From positions 248,001 through 312,000 of the forward strand of contig NZ_JACHFK010000001.1 in the NCBI RefSeq assembly GCF_014201805.1: DNA of 64,000 nucleotides, written 5' to 3'. Numbering within the stretch: the first letter of the stretch is position 1; each line of letters starts with the position of its first letter. The notes below the pieces were generated by a model. That model saw only the letters and a list, made by a program, of their open reading frames with translations, was not told the origin of the DNA and did not search any database. The position numbers and the translations under genes are program-made. The stretch comes from Deinococcus metalli (GTDB lineage: Bacteria > Deinococcota > Deinococci > Deinococcales > Deinococcaceae). Shown piece after piece: positions 1 through 11,895 of this stretch.

Positions 1-702
1 CGCGGCCTGCGGCGCATCGCCGTGACCACCGACGCCCGCACGCGCGAGTTCCTGAGCGCCCTGGAGGACAGCTACGCCCGGCTGTCGCGCCGCGAGGAAA
101 ACCTGCGCGTCCTGTACCTGGAGGCCGAGGCCGAGGTGCTGATCAAGCGCTTCAACTTCACGCGGCGCGAGCACCCGCTGGGCGACACGCTGCTGGTGGA
201 CGTCGCCCGCGAACGCGACCTGCTGGCGCCCCTGAGGGCTCTGGCCGACACCGTGATCGACACGACCACGCTGAGCGCGAAGGACCTCCAGGCACGGGTG
301 CTCAGCCTGCTCAAGCTCGACCACGACTTCCGGCTGCGGCTGATGTCCTTCGGGTTCAAGCACGCCCCGCCGCGCGACGTGGACCTGGTGCTGGACGTCC
401 GCACGCTCCCCAATCCCTACTACGACCCCGAGCTGCGCCCGAAGACGGGCCTGGACCCGGCGGTCGCCGCGTACGCCTTCGAGGGCGAGGAGTCCGAGGC
501 CTTCTACGCCAGCCTGCGGGACTTCGTGCGCACCGCGGCCGAACGTGCCCGCGCGGCCGGACGCCACGGCTACAGCGTCGGGATCGGCTGCACCGGCGGG
601 CAGCACCGCAGCGTGGCCGTCGCCGCCCGGCTGACACAGGATCTCGCCGACCTCAACCCACAGGTCACCGACCACCGTGACATGCGCGAGGACCTGACTT
701 GA
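1..702 (+). CDS. rapZ: RapZ/YvcJ family protein, C-terminal part (5' truncated by window edge)
   Basis: The frame is open from the first base of the window, so only about 233 C-terminal residues are present and the P-loop ATPase half lies upstream; a GTG at 22 is probably an internal valine. The visible part carries the RapZ C-terminal signatures [19 protein letters not shown] and [15 protein letters not shown]. RapZ-family proteins bind nucleotide and amino-sugar ligands and, in Escherichia coli, act as an adaptor that directs RNase E to the glmZ small RNA; the role in Deinococcus is not established. The stop codon overlaps the start of yvcK by three to four bases (TTGA), so the two genes are translationally coupled, as is usual for rapZ-yvcK pairs. 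Confidence 0.95.
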   Translation, partial: RGLRRIAVTTDARTREFLSALEDSYARLSRREENLRVLYLEAEAEVLIKRFNFTRREHPLGDTLLVDVARERDLLAPLRALADTVIDTTTLSAKDLQARVLSLLKLDHDFRLRLMSFGFKHAPPRDVDLVLDVRTLPNPYYDPELRPKTGLDPAVAAYAFEGEESEAFYASLRDFVRTAAERARAAGRHGYSVGIGCTGGQHRSVAVAARLTQDLADLNPQVTDHRDMREDLT

Positions 703-2045
703 GCGACCCGCCGGCCAGCCGCGAGAGCGCCTTCCGAGTGGAAGCCCGCGCGCGCGGCGAGCACGTCCGGCGCCGCGCGCGCGTGTGGCTGGCCCCCGGT
801 ATCGGCGTCAAGCGCTGGCTGGCGCTGTTCATGATCTGCACCTTCGTGGGCGCGGTGGGCTTCTTGCATTTCACGTGGACCGGCCCGCTGCACTTCATCG
901 CCACGAAGTGGATCCTGTGGCTCAATGCCCTGATCGCGCCGGAGGTGCTGCCGCTGTACGTGGCGGGCATCAGCGTCACGACGCTGGCGCTGCTGGGCGC
1001 CCTGTGGAGCATCTTCATGCTCAACCGCAGCATGTTGGGCGGCACCGGCACGCTGCCCGGGCAGGCGGTGGACATGATCCTGGAGCAGCGCAACCTGTCG
1101 CGCGGCCCGCGCCTGGTGGCGGTGGGCGGCGGCACCGGGCTGTCGAACCTGCTCAGCGGCCTGCGCAGCTACTCCAGCAACATCACGGCGGTCGTGGCCG
1201 TCTCGGACGACGGCGGGTCCAGCGGCCGGCTGCGCGAATCGCTGCAGATGATCGCGCCGGGCGACCTGACCGACTGCTACGCCGCCCTGAGCGACAGCCC
1301 GGTCATGGCCAGATTGCTGCTGCACCGTTTCCAGCGCGGCGACGGCATCTCCGGGCACACCTTCGGCAACCTGATGCTCGCTACGCTCTCCGAGGAACAG
1401 GGCGGGCTGGGCGAGGCCATGAAGGACATCCACGAGGTGCTGCGCATCCGCGGGCGCGTGTACCCGGCGTCCACCCACCCGACCACGCTGGTCGCCTCGC
1501 TCAGCGACGGCCGCGAGATCCGCGGCGAGAGTTCCTTCGCCGCGCAGGTGGGGAACGCCCGCATCACGCGCGTTCGCCTCGACCCGCCGGACCTGCCCGC
1601 GCTGCCCGACGTGCTGGACGCCGTCCGCGAGGCCGGGCAGATCGTGCTGGGGCCTGGCAGCCTGTTCACGTCGATCATCCCGGCGCTGCTGGTGCCGGAG
1701 ATCGCGCATGCCATCCGGCAGTCCGCGGCGCCGCTGGTGTACGTCGCGAGCCTGATGACCGAACCTGGCGAGACCGACAACCTGACCCTGGAGGACCACG
1801 TGCAGGCCATCACCGCGCACCTGGGCCGCATGCCGGACCGCGTGCTGGTGAACAGCGAGAGCCCGCCAGACGACGTGATGCGCCGCTACGCCGACGCCGG
1901 CGCCCACCTGCTCGACCTGCACGGCGCCAGCCACGACCTGCGCAGCCGGGTCACGCAGCTGCCGCTGCTCCAGCCGGGTCAGGCCCGGCACAACCCGGAA
2001 GCGCTGGCCCGCGCGCTGATGGCCCTGCCGTCCCGCGCCACCTGA
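699..2045 (+). CDS. yvcK: YvcK/CofD-family gluconeogenesis factor with N-terminal membrane segments
   Basis: The 448-residue protein starts at a TTG (699) that overlaps the rapZ stop codon. It has an N-terminal cytosolic tail, two hydrophobic segments (about residues 38-60 and 86-110), and then a CofD-like domain with [13 protein letters not shown] and [12 protein letters not shown]. YvcK proteins bind UDP-sugars and are needed for growth on gluconeogenic carbon and for cell-wall integrity in Bacillus. Most soluble homologues are about 320 residues, so the membrane extension of roughly 130 residues is the notable addition and predicts membrane anchoring. The whiA gene that often follows rapZ-yvcK is absent; proA comes next with its own promoter. 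Confidence 0.93.
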   Translation: MSDPPASRESAFRVEARARGEHVRRRARVWLAPGIGVKRWLALFMICTFVGAVGFLHFTWTGPLHFIATKWILWLNALIAPEVLPLYVAGISVTTLALLGALWSIFMLNRSMLGGTGTLPGQAVDMILEQRNLSRGPRLVAVGGGTGLSNLLSGLRSYSSNITAVVAVSDDGGSSGRLRESLQMIAPGDLTDCYAALSDSPVMARLLLHRFQRGDGISGHTFGNLMLATLSEEQGGLGEAMKDIHEVLRIRGRVYPASTHPTTLVASLSDGREIRGESSFAAQVGNARITRVRLDPPDLPALPDVLDAVREAGQIVLGPGSLFTSIIPALLVPEIAHAIRQSAAPLVYVASLMTEPGETDNLTLEDHVQAITAHLGRMPDRVLVNSESPPDDVMRRYADAGAHLLDLHGASHDLRSRVTQLPLLQPGQARHNPEALARALMALPSRAT

Positions 2046-2081
2046 GCTCTACCGCGGCGCCTGCCTACGCTGGCGCACGGT

Positions 2082-2095
2082 GTGCCCGCGGGCAC
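2082..2095 (+). promoter_or_regulatory. Perfect 14-bp palindrome in the proA promoter
   Basis: GTGCCCGCGGGCAC is a perfect palindrome ending five bases before the proA -10 hexamer. It could be an operator in the promoter spacer or a short hairpin that ends yvcK transcripts. The sequence alone does not separate the two. Confidence 0.35.
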
Positions 2096-2100
2096 GCTGC

Positions 2101-2106
2101 TACCCT
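2101..2106 (+). promoter_or_regulatory. -10 element of a leaderless proA promoter
   Basis: TACCCT lies six bases before the proA ATG at 2113 and there is no ribosome-binding site. A transcript started seven bases after the hexamer would begin at the ATG, which decides the start over the in-frame GTG at 2080. Confidence 0.65.
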
Positions 2107-2112
2107 CTGGGC

Positions 2113-3411
2113 ATGACGGCTGTGGACGACCGCCCCACCCATCCCCTCAGCGTCCGGACGCTGGGCGAGCGGGCCCGCGCCGCCGCCCGGGTGCTGCGCT
2201 CGCTGCCCACCGAGCGCAAGGCCGCCGCGCTGCGCGCCATCGCACAGACCCTGCATGACCGCCGCGCCGAGATCCTGACCGCCAACGCCCGCGACGTCGA
2301 GGCGGCGCTGGCCGGCGGCCTCCCGGAGGCGATGGTGGCCCGCCTGAACCTCGATGGCCGCTCCCTGGACGCCATTGCCTCCGACGTCCTGGCGGTCTCG
2401 CGCCTGCCGGACCCGGTGGGGGAGACCACGCCCGAGGTCGCGCAGCCCAGCGGCATCCGCGTGTCCACCCGCCGCGTGCCGCTGGGCGTGCTGGGCGTGA
2501 TCTACGAGTCGCGCCCGAATGTCACCGTGGACGTCGCGGCCCTCGCCATCATGAGCGGCAACGCCGTGATCCTGCGCGGCGGCAAGGAGACCGTCCACTC
2601 CAACGCCGCGCTGGGCGACGCCGTCGCCGCTGCCTTGGCCGACCAGGGCCTGCCCCCGGAGGCCGTGCAGGTGATCCGCGACCCGGCCCGCGAACGCGTG
2701 CTGGAACTCCTGAAGCTCGACGATCTGGTCGACGCGATCATTCCGCGCGGCGGCGCGGGCCTGCACCGCTTCTGCGTCGAGAACGCCACGGTGCCCGTCA
2801 TCGTCGGCGGCATCGGCGTGGTCCACCTGTATCTGGACCAGTCGTTCACCCGTGATTCGCAGGATGTGCAGACCGCCGCACGGATCATCCGCAACGCCAA
2901 GGTGCAGAAACCCAGCGCGTGCAACGCCCTGGACACCCTGCTGATCGACCGCGCAGCTTTGGGCGCGCTGCCCGAGATCGCCCGCGCCCTGATCGTGGAC
3001 GGTGTGGGTCTGCGGGCGGACCTGGAGTCCCGCGCGGTGCTGGACGCGGCGGGCCTGACCGCGCAGCCCGCGCAGGACAGCGATTACGGCACGGAATTTC
3101 TCGCCCTGACCGCCAGCGTGAAGGTCGTGTCCGGGCTGGACGAGGCGCTGGATTTCATCGCCGCGCACGGCAACCACACCGACGTGATCCTGTCCCGTGA
3201 CCCCGCGCAGATCGGGCGCTTCGTGCAGGACGTGGACTCCGCGGCCGTGGTCGTGAACGCCAGCCCGCGCTTCAACGACGGCGGTCAGCTGGGCCTGGGC
3301 GCCGAGGTGGCAATATCCACCCAGAAGCTCCATGCGCGCGGCCCCATGGCGCTGCGTGAACTGACCACCACCAAGTGGGTCGTGATGGGAGACGGACAGA
3401 TCCGGGAATGA
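2113..3411 (+). CDS. proA: Gamma-glutamyl phosphate reductase
   Basis: ProA reduces gamma-glutamyl phosphate with NADPH to glutamate-5-semialdehyde, the second step of proline synthesis in the cytosol. The 432-residue product has the normal family length. Visible hallmarks are the aldehyde-dehydrogenase-fold segment [16 protein letters not shown], the substrate loop [10 protein letters not shown], and the catalytic cysteine in [12 protein letters not shown] at about residue 270. The ATG at 2113 is chosen because a TACCCT -10 element sits six bases upstream. No proB (glutamate 5-kinase) is adjacent in this window. A hairpin follows the stop codon at once, suggesting a monocistronic unit. Confidence 0.96.
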   Translation: MTAVDDRPTHPLSVRTLGERARAAARVLRSLPTERKAAALRAIAQTLHDRRAEILTANARDVEAALAGGLPEAMVARLNLDGRSLDAIASDVLAVSRLPDPVGETTPEVAQPSGIRVSTRRVPLGVLGVIYESRPNVTVDVAALAIMSGNAVILRGGKETVHSNAALGDAVAAALADQGLPPEAVQVIRDPARERVLELLKLDDLVDAIIPRGGAGLHRFCVENATVPVIVGGIGVVHLYLDQSFTRDSQDVQTAARIIRNAKVQKPSACNALDTLLIDRAALGALPEIARALIVDGVGLRADLESRAVLDAAGLTAQPAQDSDYGTEFLALTASVKVVSGLDEALDFIAAHGNHTDVILSRDPAQIGRFVQDVDSAAVVVNASPRFNDGGQLGLGAEVAISTQKLHARGPMALRELTTTKWVVMGDGQIRE

Positions 3412-3415
3412 CCAT

Positions 3416-3437
3416 GGAGCGCACCTTCATGCGCTCC
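3416..3437 (+). terminator. Hairpin after proA
   Basis: GGAGCGCA and TGCGCTCC form a perfect 8-bp stem with a 6-base loop, starting four bases after the proA stop. There is no T-tract, so it is at best a GC-stem terminator or a 3'-end stabiliser. Confidence 0.45.
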
Positions 3438-3858
3438 CCCGGCGGTGGCATCACCATATGGCATTCAGATGGAGCCGCGGCCCACGGGGACACCGAGGAC
3501 CATCGAAACAGGTGACGTTTCTGTTACCTGACGACAGTCAGGCTGGCGCGATGCTGTGGCGCTGGCTATGGAACTCTGTCTAGGGGGGCCTCTTCACTGA
3601 TCAGGTCTTGCGGTGCATCGCAGGCGATGTCGGTCTGGCGTTCCACGACGCCGCCGGCCGGCTGCTGGAAGAGCAGATCACGGCGCGACATTTCGAGATC
3701 GCGTGGACGGCCTCGTTCTCTTTCCTGGCGCCGATGAGGACCGACTCCTGGCGGCGGCGTTCGATCATCACGGACTTTAAAGGTTCCCACGCCGAACTGG
3801 AATTCTGATGTCTACGGATGTCTGGGTCAGCGCGGGTGCACTCGGCTGTCCATGGTGT
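3438..3858. other. Gene-poor stretch with a doubtful 66-codon reading frame
   Basis: This region separates proA from the convergent acyltransferase gene. A plus-strand frame is open from 3584 and could start at TTG 3608 and end at 3808 (66 codons). Its translation looks protein-like (LAFHDAAGRLLEEQIT) but has no ATG or GTG start and no ribosome-binding site. It may be the remnant of a decayed gene. An imperfect inverted repeat, CAGGTGAC and GTTACCTG, lies near 3510. I see no RNA gene or mobile element here. Confidence 0.3.
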
Positions 3859-5073
3859 TCAGCCGGCTTCAAGGCCAGGTCGCCGGGACGTCCAGGCCGC
3901 CACCCGGTGGCCGAGGCGGATCGAGGGCTGCTCCACCGCCCAGTACACCAGGGTGGCCACGGGCACGGTCAGCGCCAGGCCGATCACGGGCAGGAGCGCC
4001 ACCGGCAGCCGGCCGTGGAGCAGGTGCAGGGTGGCCAGCATCGTCACCGGATGGGTGAGGTACAGGCTGTACGAGATGCGGCCGAGAAAGGGTGCGGGCT
4101 GCACTGCCAGCAGCCGGCCCACGCGATCTGAAGCGAGGGCGAAGACGAGCAGCAGGGTCGCGCCGGGCAAGGCGAGCCACTCCAGGATCATCGGCGTGTC
4201 CAGGCCCCACAGTGTCTGGGGCAAACTACTGACGAAGTAGCTGACGACCGCGGCCACGGCCAATACCACGCGCTCAGTCCGTCCGCGCGCCGCGTACCAG
4301 CGCTGGACGTCACGCAGATGGAGCGCGAGCAGCGTGCCCACGGTGAAGGGCAGCAGGTAGTGCAGGGTGAGCAGGCTGGTGGCCACGTTCGGGTGCCGTG
4401 CAATGGTCAGGTGGTACAGGGGCGTGACGGCCACGCTGAGGAGGCCGGCGGCCACCACGCTCCGTCGCCACCCCAGCTTCAGCACGGCGGCGAGCAGCAG
4501 CGGGAACAGAAGCGAGATTCTCATCTCGTGTACCAGGGACCAGATCGCGTAATCGAATTGATCGGTGTTGAAGGGTCCGACGAATCCGACGTGGTTCAGG
4601 AGCACGCCCAGCGAGATGGGCAGGTGCCAGAACTGATTGATCCAGAGACCGAACTCCGGCAGCCGACCGTGGTACAGCTCGACATTGAGCGCAGCAGCGA
4701 TCAGGATCACCGTGATGTAGGGCAGATACAGGCGGGTCACGCGGCGCCACACGTACGGCCCGTACGGCATGCCGCCGCCCCGGGTCAGCATCAGTGTGAG
4801 CACGAAGCCGCTCAGGATGAAGAACACGAGGACGGCCTGATGACCGCCGATCAAGACGTTGAGTGGGGTCACACGCAGGAGGTGCACCCATCCGGCTGCA
4901 CGGTCGAACGGGGTGCCAGCTTCAAAGAGAAGGGCGAAATGCCACAGCACGACGCTGAATGCCGCCAGGCCACGCACGGCATCAAGCTGAGGAAAGCGTT
5001 GCGGAGTCGGGCGTTCGCCGACGGAAGTGGTGGTCGGGCGCGTGCCTGCCCTCGCGAAAAGTCCTTGGCCCAT
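3859..5073 (-). CDS. Acyltransferase 3 family membrane protein
   Basis: The 404-residue product is a polytopic membrane protein of the acyltransferase 3 (OafA/NodX-like) family. The family signature is at the N terminus, FPQLDAVRGLAAFSVVLWHF, where the conserved Arg and His of the first membrane helix are visible. About ten hydrophobic segments follow, including LIGGHQAVLVFFILSGFVL and SYSLYLTHPVTM. Such enzymes O-acetylate or succinylate surface polysaccharides, lipids or antibiotics; the substrate here cannot be told. The gene stands alone between proA and dxs, with no glycosyltransferases beside it. Its base composition is somewhat less GC-biased than its neighbours, which may mean later acquisition. 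Confidence 0.88.
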   Translation of the reverse strand: MGQGLFARAGTRPTTTSVGERPTPQRFPQLDAVRGLAAFSVVLWHFALLFEAGTPFDRAAGWVHLLRVTPLNVLIGGHQAVLVFFILSGFVLTLMLTRGGGMPYGPYVWRRVTRLYLPYITVILIAAALNVELYHGRLPEFGLWINQFWHLPISLGVLLNHVGFVGPFNTDQFDYAIWSLVHEMRISLLFPLLLAAVLKLGWRRSVVAAGLLSVAVTPLYHLTIARHPNVATSLLTLHYLLPFTVGTLLALHLRDVQRWYAARGRTERVVLAVAAVVSYFVSSLPQTLWGLDTPMILEWLALPGATLLLVFALASDRVGRLLAVQPAPFLGRISYSLYLTHPVTMLATLHLLHGRLPVALLPVIGLALTVPVATLVYWAVEQPSIRLGHRVAAWTSRRPGLEAG

Positions 5074-5164
5074 GGCGTGACGGTAGATGAGGTTGTCGCC
5101 TCATACTTCCTCACCTCCGGCACTGTTACCGGATGCAATCTGCTACGGCTGAGCTGACCGGCGC

Positions 5165-7053
<1,889 letters not shown>

Positions 7054-7057
<4 letters not shown>

Positions 7058-7746
7058 GGTTGGCCTCCGGGGCGGGCGGCAAAGTTGCGGGCGGTGAGCA
7101 GCAGGCCCTCGGGCGTGCGCACCTCGCCCACGAACGGCGTGAACCACACCTGCTGCGTGGCGGGGAACAGCCCGCCCAGCGTGTCACTGATCTGACGGGT
7201 CACGACCCACACGTCGAAGGTGCCGGCCGGCGTCTGCACCGAGCGCCGGTCCTGCACCAGGTAGCGGTAGGTCAGGGTGCCCTGACCCTGCACGGTGCCG
7301 TCGGCGGCGCGGATGGTGACCTGGCTCTGGCCCTCCCAGCTCAGGCCGACCCGCCACGCGTTCTCGGCGGGGTATTCCAGCCACGGGGGCGTGAGCTGCA
7401 CGTTCACGCCCGGCTTGTTCAGGCCGTACAGGTGCACGCCGGCCGCGTCGTAGGTGCGGTACCACGTCTGCTCGGCGCCGCGCCCGGTCAGCTGCTCGGC
7501 CTGCACGGCCTGCGAGCCGTACACCGTGGCCCCCAGGCCGCGCAGCACGTACGGGGGCGCGCCGCCCGCCTCTCCCTCCGGCGCGTACGACCACGTCAGG
7601 CCCGCCTCGTGCGGGTAGAAGGACACGCCCGTGACCGGCGTGGAACTCTGGACCGTCGTGGTCGTGGCGCGCGGCGCACAGCTGCCCAGCGCCGGCAGCA
7701 GCAGGGCCAGCGCCAGGGCCGCGAGGAGCGGGGGAGGGCCGGACAT
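7054..7746 (-). CDS. Predicted lipoprotein of unknown function, coupled to dxs
   Basis: The 230-residue product begins with a lipoprotein signal peptide, [20 protein letters not shown] followed by a GSC lipobox, so it should be anchored outside the cytoplasmic membrane. The mature part has no motif I can name; it reads as a beta-rich domain ([34 protein letters not shown]). The start at 7746 is set by a leaderless TAAGCT element; longer in-frame starts would bury the signal peptide. The 3' end overlaps the dxs start by four bases. Co-transcription with an isoprenoid gene is seen, but a functional link is not shown. Confidence 0.8.
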
Positions 7747-7753
7747 ACGGCAC

Positions 7754-7759
7754 AGCTTA
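7754..7759 (-). promoter_or_regulatory. -10 element, leaderless promoter of the lipoprotein-dxs operon
   Basis: On the minus strand TAAGCT stands seven bases before the ATG at 7746. No Shine-Dalgarno site is present. Confidence 0.55.
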
Positions 7760-7874
7760 GGGGGCCACATCGCGTTCATTCTGTCAGGAAACATGAAGTC
7801 CCCCTGACCGACGGCCACACTCCGGCAGCACACGGCCCCCACCGGCGGGCGGGGGCGTGACAGAACAGCGGTCC

Positions 7875-8552
7875 TCAGCGGTCGTTCGCCGGCCCCTGCA
7901 CCTTGGCCTTCAGGGCTGCGAAGGCGTCCTCGATGGCCTGGTCGCGGCCGAGGTCCTTGAGCTGCGCGTCGAAGTCGCCCTCCTTGCGCAGGTCCTGGGA
8001 CGCGCGGTTGCGGTCTTCCATGCCCGCGACCTTCTGCTCCATCTCCTCGAAGGCGTCCATGGCGCCGCCGGCCTTGTCGAAGCCCGACACGCGGTCCAGG
8101 GTGGCACCCGCCTGCGCGGTCTTCTGCCGGGCCGCCAGCAGGGACTTCTTGGATTCCATCTCGTCGATCTTCGCTTCCAGCGCGCGCAGCTGCGTCTTGA
8201 GTTGGTCAATGGTCGTGGTCTGCACGGTGCGCTGCTCGTCGAAGCCGGCGGCGAGGTCCTTGCTGTTCTGCGCGCGGCGCAGGGCTTCACGGGCGAGCTC
8301 CTCGTTGCCGCCGCGCAGGGCTTCCTCGGCCTTCTTGCTGTATTCGTCGCTCAGGCGGCGGTTGGTGTTCGCCTCACGCTCCAGCTTGCTGGCCTGGGCC
8401 ATCGCGTCGGCCACCTCGCTGCGCGCCTCGCTGTATGCGGCGCGCATGTCCCGCAGCGCCTGGTCGATGATCTTGGCCGGGTCCTCGGCACGGGAGATCA
8501 GGTCGTTTACGTTGGCGCGCAGCAGTCGGGACAGTCGGTCAAGGATGCTCAT
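7875..8552 (-). CDS. pspA: PspA/IM30 family membrane-stress protein
   Basis: The 225-residue protein begins MSILDRLSRLLRANVNDLIS, the amphipathic helix typical of PspA/Vipp1 proteins, followed by long charged coiled-coil helices (EREANTNRRLSDEYSKKAEE, IDEMESKKSLLAARQKTAQ). Members oligomerise on the inner face of the cytoplasmic membrane and protect it under stress. The ATG at 8552 has AGGAGG eight bases upstream and so is preferred to the longer frame. No pspB, pspC or pspF partners lie nearby, so regulation is not evident from context. Confidence 0.93.
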   Translation of the reverse strand: MSILDRLSRLLRANVNDLISRAEDPAKIIDQALRDMRAAYSEARSEVADAMAQASKLEREANTNRRLSDEYSKKAEEALRGGNEELAREALRRAQNSKDLAAGFDEQRTVQTTTIDQLKTQLRALEAKIDEMESKKSLLAARQKTAQAGATLDRVSGFDKAGGAMDAFEEMEQKVAGMEDRNRASQDLRKEGDFDAQLKDLGRDQAIEDAFAALKAKVQGPANDR

Positions 8553-8724
8553 GGTGGTACCTCCTGGGTGGGCGCGGCGCTCCGGGTCGCCGCCCGTGGT
8601 GATGGGCCGCTGCGTGGAAGCGCGGCCTGATCCGGCGTCCATCATTACGCAGGCGCGCACGTGTGGGTTGCGCCGGGCACGCGGCTTCACGCGACCTTAA
8701 GGCCTCATGAGGGCGGCCGGGCGC

Positions 8725-9531
8725 TCAGAACACGATCGGCTTCAGGCCCACGCTGTCCGTGCCGCACGCGACCGTCAGGTCCTTGCCGGCGGGCGTGACG
8801 GTGCAGCCCAGGGCGCGCAGCCCCGAGACCGGGAAGATCAGGTTCTTGCCGTCGGTGGCCGGGGCAAGCGGGAGTTCCACCGAGCCGCCCTCGAGCTGCG
8901 CCTTGCGCTGACCGACCGTCACGGTCAGGGCGGGCTGGTCCACCACGCTCAGGCGGAACTTGCCGGCGCCCAGGCTGGTCACCTTCACCACGCCCACCAG
9001 ATCGCTGCCCAGCACGTACGGCTGGCCGCGCGTCACGCCGCTGGGAACGGCGGGGGCGCTGGGGGCAGCCGCCGCGCGGGCCTGCACGGCGTCCACCACC
9101 ACCAGCGCTTCCTGGTCCGCCAGGGCGCTCAGGAGCACGAAGGCGTTGACCGGATCGCCCACTTTCGCCGTGACGAGCAGCGTGCTGGCCTTGCCGCTGG
9201 TCTTCCACTCGCCGGCCGCGCGCGCCGCGAGGCGGCCCTTGATCAGCGGGCGCAGCGTGGACGCGCCCGACTTCACGTACAGACACACGGCGCGTGGGCT
9301 GAGCTTCAGGGCCGCCGGGCAGCCCACGATCTGGCCGCGGACCGCCGCGCTGATATCGACGGCCACGGCGCTGACGGCCTGGGTGGTCGCGGCGGACGGG
9401 GCCTGGGCCGGCTGGGCGGGCGGCGTGGCGGCCGGGGTGGTCTGCGCGCCGGCGTGGGCGCCCACCGTCAGGGCGCAGGACATCAGTACAGCCAGCAGGC
9501 GCGGGGACGAGGCAACTCCGTGGATGGGCAT
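8725..9531 (-). CDS. Secreted protein with stalk-like C-terminal domain
   Basis: The 268-residue product has a signal peptide (hydrophobic core LLAVLMSCALTVGA, likely cleaved near AHAGAQ) and an Ala/Pro-rich linker (PAATPPAQPAQAPSAA). Near the C terminus VELPLAPATDGKNLIFPVS resembles the repeats of copper-amine-oxidase N-terminal-like stalk domains found in bacterial surface proteins. Several cysteines (GCPAAL, AVCLYV, LGCTV, VACGT) could form two disulfides. It is probably periplasmic or cell-envelope associated. The assignment is weak because no catalytic motif is visible. The gene is transcribed away from the TetR gene. Confidence 0.75.
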   Translation of the reverse strand: MPIHGVASSPRLLAVLMSCALTVGAHAGAQTTPAATPPAQPAQAPSAATTQAVSAVAVDISAAVRGQIVGCPAALKLSPRAVCLYVKSGASTLRPLIKGRLAARAAGEWKTSGKASTLLVTAKVGDPVNAFVLLSALADQEALVVVDAVQARAAAAPSAPAVPSGVTRGQPYVLGSDLVGVVKVTSLGAGKFRLSVVDQPALTVTVGQRKAQLEGGSVELPLAPATDGKNLIFPVSGLRALGCTVTPAGKDLTVACGTDSVGLKPIVF

Positions 9532-9540
9532 ATGTAGCGC

Positions 9541-9546
9541 ATCCTA
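9541..9546 (-). promoter_or_regulatory. -10 element upstream of the secreted-protein gene
   Basis: TAGGAT on the minus strand lies nine bases before the ATG at 9531, giving an untranslated leader of no more than about two bases. Confidence 0.45.
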
Positions 9547-9642
9547 TGCGCCCCGGATGAGGGCCGACTATAAGCGCCGGTGTGGGGAAGGGGTTCCCGC
9601 AGGAGCCGGGAATACTACTGTTGAGCTTGCCAGCGCGTGTCC

Positions 9643-9676
9643 GTGAAGGTCTTCACAGCGGTCCAGACATGACCGC
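9643..9676 (+). promoter_or_regulatory. Two dyads, candidate TetR operators
   Basis: GTGAAG and CTTCAC flank a 2-base centre at 9643-9656, and GCGGTC and GACCGC flank a 7-base spacer at 9658-9676. Both end just before the -10 hexamer of the TetR gene, where a bound repressor would block RNA polymerase. Autoregulation is inferred from position. Confidence 0.55.
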
Positions 9677-9679
9677 AGA

Positions 9680-9685
9680 TATCGT
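9680..9685 (+). promoter_or_regulatory. -10 element of the TetR gene
   Basis: TATCGT stands eight bases before the ATG at 9694, and there is no ribosome-binding site. Confidence 0.55.
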
Positions 9686-9693
9686 TTGCACTA

Positions 9694-10353
9694 ATGGCAA
9701 GTGCCCCAACCCGCCCCGCCCGCGCACGCAGCGCCGCCGAGAAAACCCAACGCCGAGACGACATCCTTCGGGCTGCCGAACGCCTGTGGAACACGTCCAC
9801 CTACACTGACCTGAGCATGAACCATGTTGCCCGCGAGGCCCAGCTCGCCAAGGGCACGCTGTACCTGTACTTCGACACCAAGGAGGAGCTGTTCCTGGCC
9901 CTGGTGTCCGAGCACCTGCAGACGTGGATCACCGACACCATCCAGCTGTTGCAGGACCGCCGGCCGACCACCCCCTCCGCGGTGGCCGACGCGCTGGTGG
10001 ACGCCAGTTCCGACGTCGTGCCGCTGCGCCGCCTGATGCTGCTGCTGGGCACCGTACTCGAGCGCAATGTCCGCCCGGAGCTGACCCGCGAGTTCCGCCG
10101 TGACATCACGGCCCGCACCCAGTTGCTGGTCACGCACCTGCCGTTCAGCCGCGACGCGAGCCTGCAGATCCTGCGCCACCTGTACGCCCTGGCGATCGGC
10201 TGGCAGCACGTCGCAGAGGAATTCGCCGGGTCCAGCGCGACCGACGAGGCCGGCGTGCCCGCGCCGGACCCCTACGCCGCCGAGTTCGAACTGGCGATGC
10301 GCGCCGTGATCGACCGCATCGTGGCCGGGCAGCCGGCGCCGCGCCAGGCCTGA
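9694..10353 (+). CDS. TetR/AcrR family transcriptional regulator
   Basis: The 219-residue protein has the family layout. An N-terminal DNA-binding domain covers about residues 18-65 (RDDILRAAERLWNTSTYTD, then MNHVAREAQLAKGTLYLYF, whose last part is the recognition helix and the following YLYF signature), and an all-helical ligand or dimer domain fills the rest. Such proteins are dimeric repressors released by small molecules. The ligand is unknown. Two inverted repeats abut its promoter, suggesting autorepression. Its neighbours are purU (same strand) and a secreted protein (divergent); either could be a target. Confidence 0.92.
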   Translation: MASAPTRPARARSAAEKTQRRDDILRAAERLWNTSTYTDLSMNHVAREAQLAKGTLYLYFDTKEELFLALVSEHLQTWITDTIQLLQDRRPTTPSAVADALVDASSDVVPLRRLMLLLGTVLERNVRPELTREFRRDITARTQLLVTHLPFSRDASLQILRHLYALAIGWQHVAEEFAGSSATDEAGVPAPDPYAAEFELAMRAVIDRIVAGQPAPRQA

Positions 10354-10368
10354 TCCCCGCGGGCTGCG

Positions 10369-10374
10369 TATGCT
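10369..10374 (+). promoter_or_regulatory. -10 element of leaderless purU
   Basis: TATGCT lies six bases before the ATG at 10381, and no ribosome-binding site is visible. Confidence 0.6.
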
Positions 10375-10380
10375 CTGGGG

Positions 10381-11271
<891 letters not shown>

Positions 11272-11359
11272 GAGCCGGGCGAGTCTCCGTGACGACCGGC
11301 CGGCGGCGACGGGAGAACGTCCGGTGCCGCGCCCCGCTGCTCTGGACCCGTCAGACGGG

Positions 11360-11827
11360 ATGACGGGCGACGCCGCACACCGTCAGGCCCTGCTGACCGA
11401 GGGCGACCGCGTGGCGCGCGAACTGGCGCAGACGCTGCATGTCACGCTGGACGGTCAGGAGCGCGTGATCCTGCTGGGCCGCTCGCTGGCTGTAAACCTG
11501 ATCCCGGCTGTGCAGGACACGCTGGAGGTGGTCAGCCGCCGCGCCGGGCAGCCGCTGCGCGCCGTGGCCACCGTGGACGACCGGGGCCGTCCCGCGCTTC
11601 AGGTGGTGGATACGGCCGGGGTGATCCGCCGCGTGGTGCCCGCCGACGACGTGATCCGCGACCTGCTGTACGTGCAGGGGCGCCTGGACCAGACGGTGCG
11701 CGCTCACCTGCAGGACGGCCTGAGCGGAGACGAGCACCACGCGACCCGCGCCCTGGTGGCGTGCCTGAAAAGCCGGGCGGTCCTGACAGCCCTGCACCGT
11801 CTCGTCTCCACGCTGCTGACCGCGTGA
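11360..11827 (+). CDS. Conserved-looking hypothetical protein
   Basis: I do not recognise this 155-residue protein. It is soluble, mostly helical in appearance, and acidic to neutral (ARELAQTLHVTLDGQERVI, VIRDLLYVQGRLDQTVRAHL). The ATG at 11360 is the first start giving a plausible N terminus; neither a good ribosome-binding site nor a -10 element is clear before it. Codon use matches its neighbours. It lies 88 bases after purU and 68 bases before a small membrane protein gene. Confidence 0.7.
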   Translation: MTGDAAHRQALLTEGDRVARELAQTLHVTLDGQERVILLGRSLAVNLIPAVQDTLEVVSRRAGQPLRAVATVDDRGRPALQVVDTAGVIRRVVPADDVIRDLLYVQGRLDQTVRAHLQDGLSGDEHHATRALVACLKSRAVLTALHRLVSTLLTA

Positions 11828-11883
11828 CGACCACCGCCCTGCCGGGACGGGGCGGATGGCCTCGCCGCGTGGCAGGGCCCCGC

Positions 11884-11889
11884 TACACT
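11884..11889 (+). promoter_or_regulatory. -10 element of a leaderless membrane-protein gene
   Basis: TACACT lies six bases before the ATG at 11896, which selects that start over several upstream in-frame ones. Confidence 0.65.
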
Positions 11890-11895
11890 CGGCGC

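Noticed and set aside
570..1991. A 473-codon minus-strand frame across yvcK
   Set aside because: The sense frame has full YvcK signatures; the antisense one is low-complexity and has no start signal.
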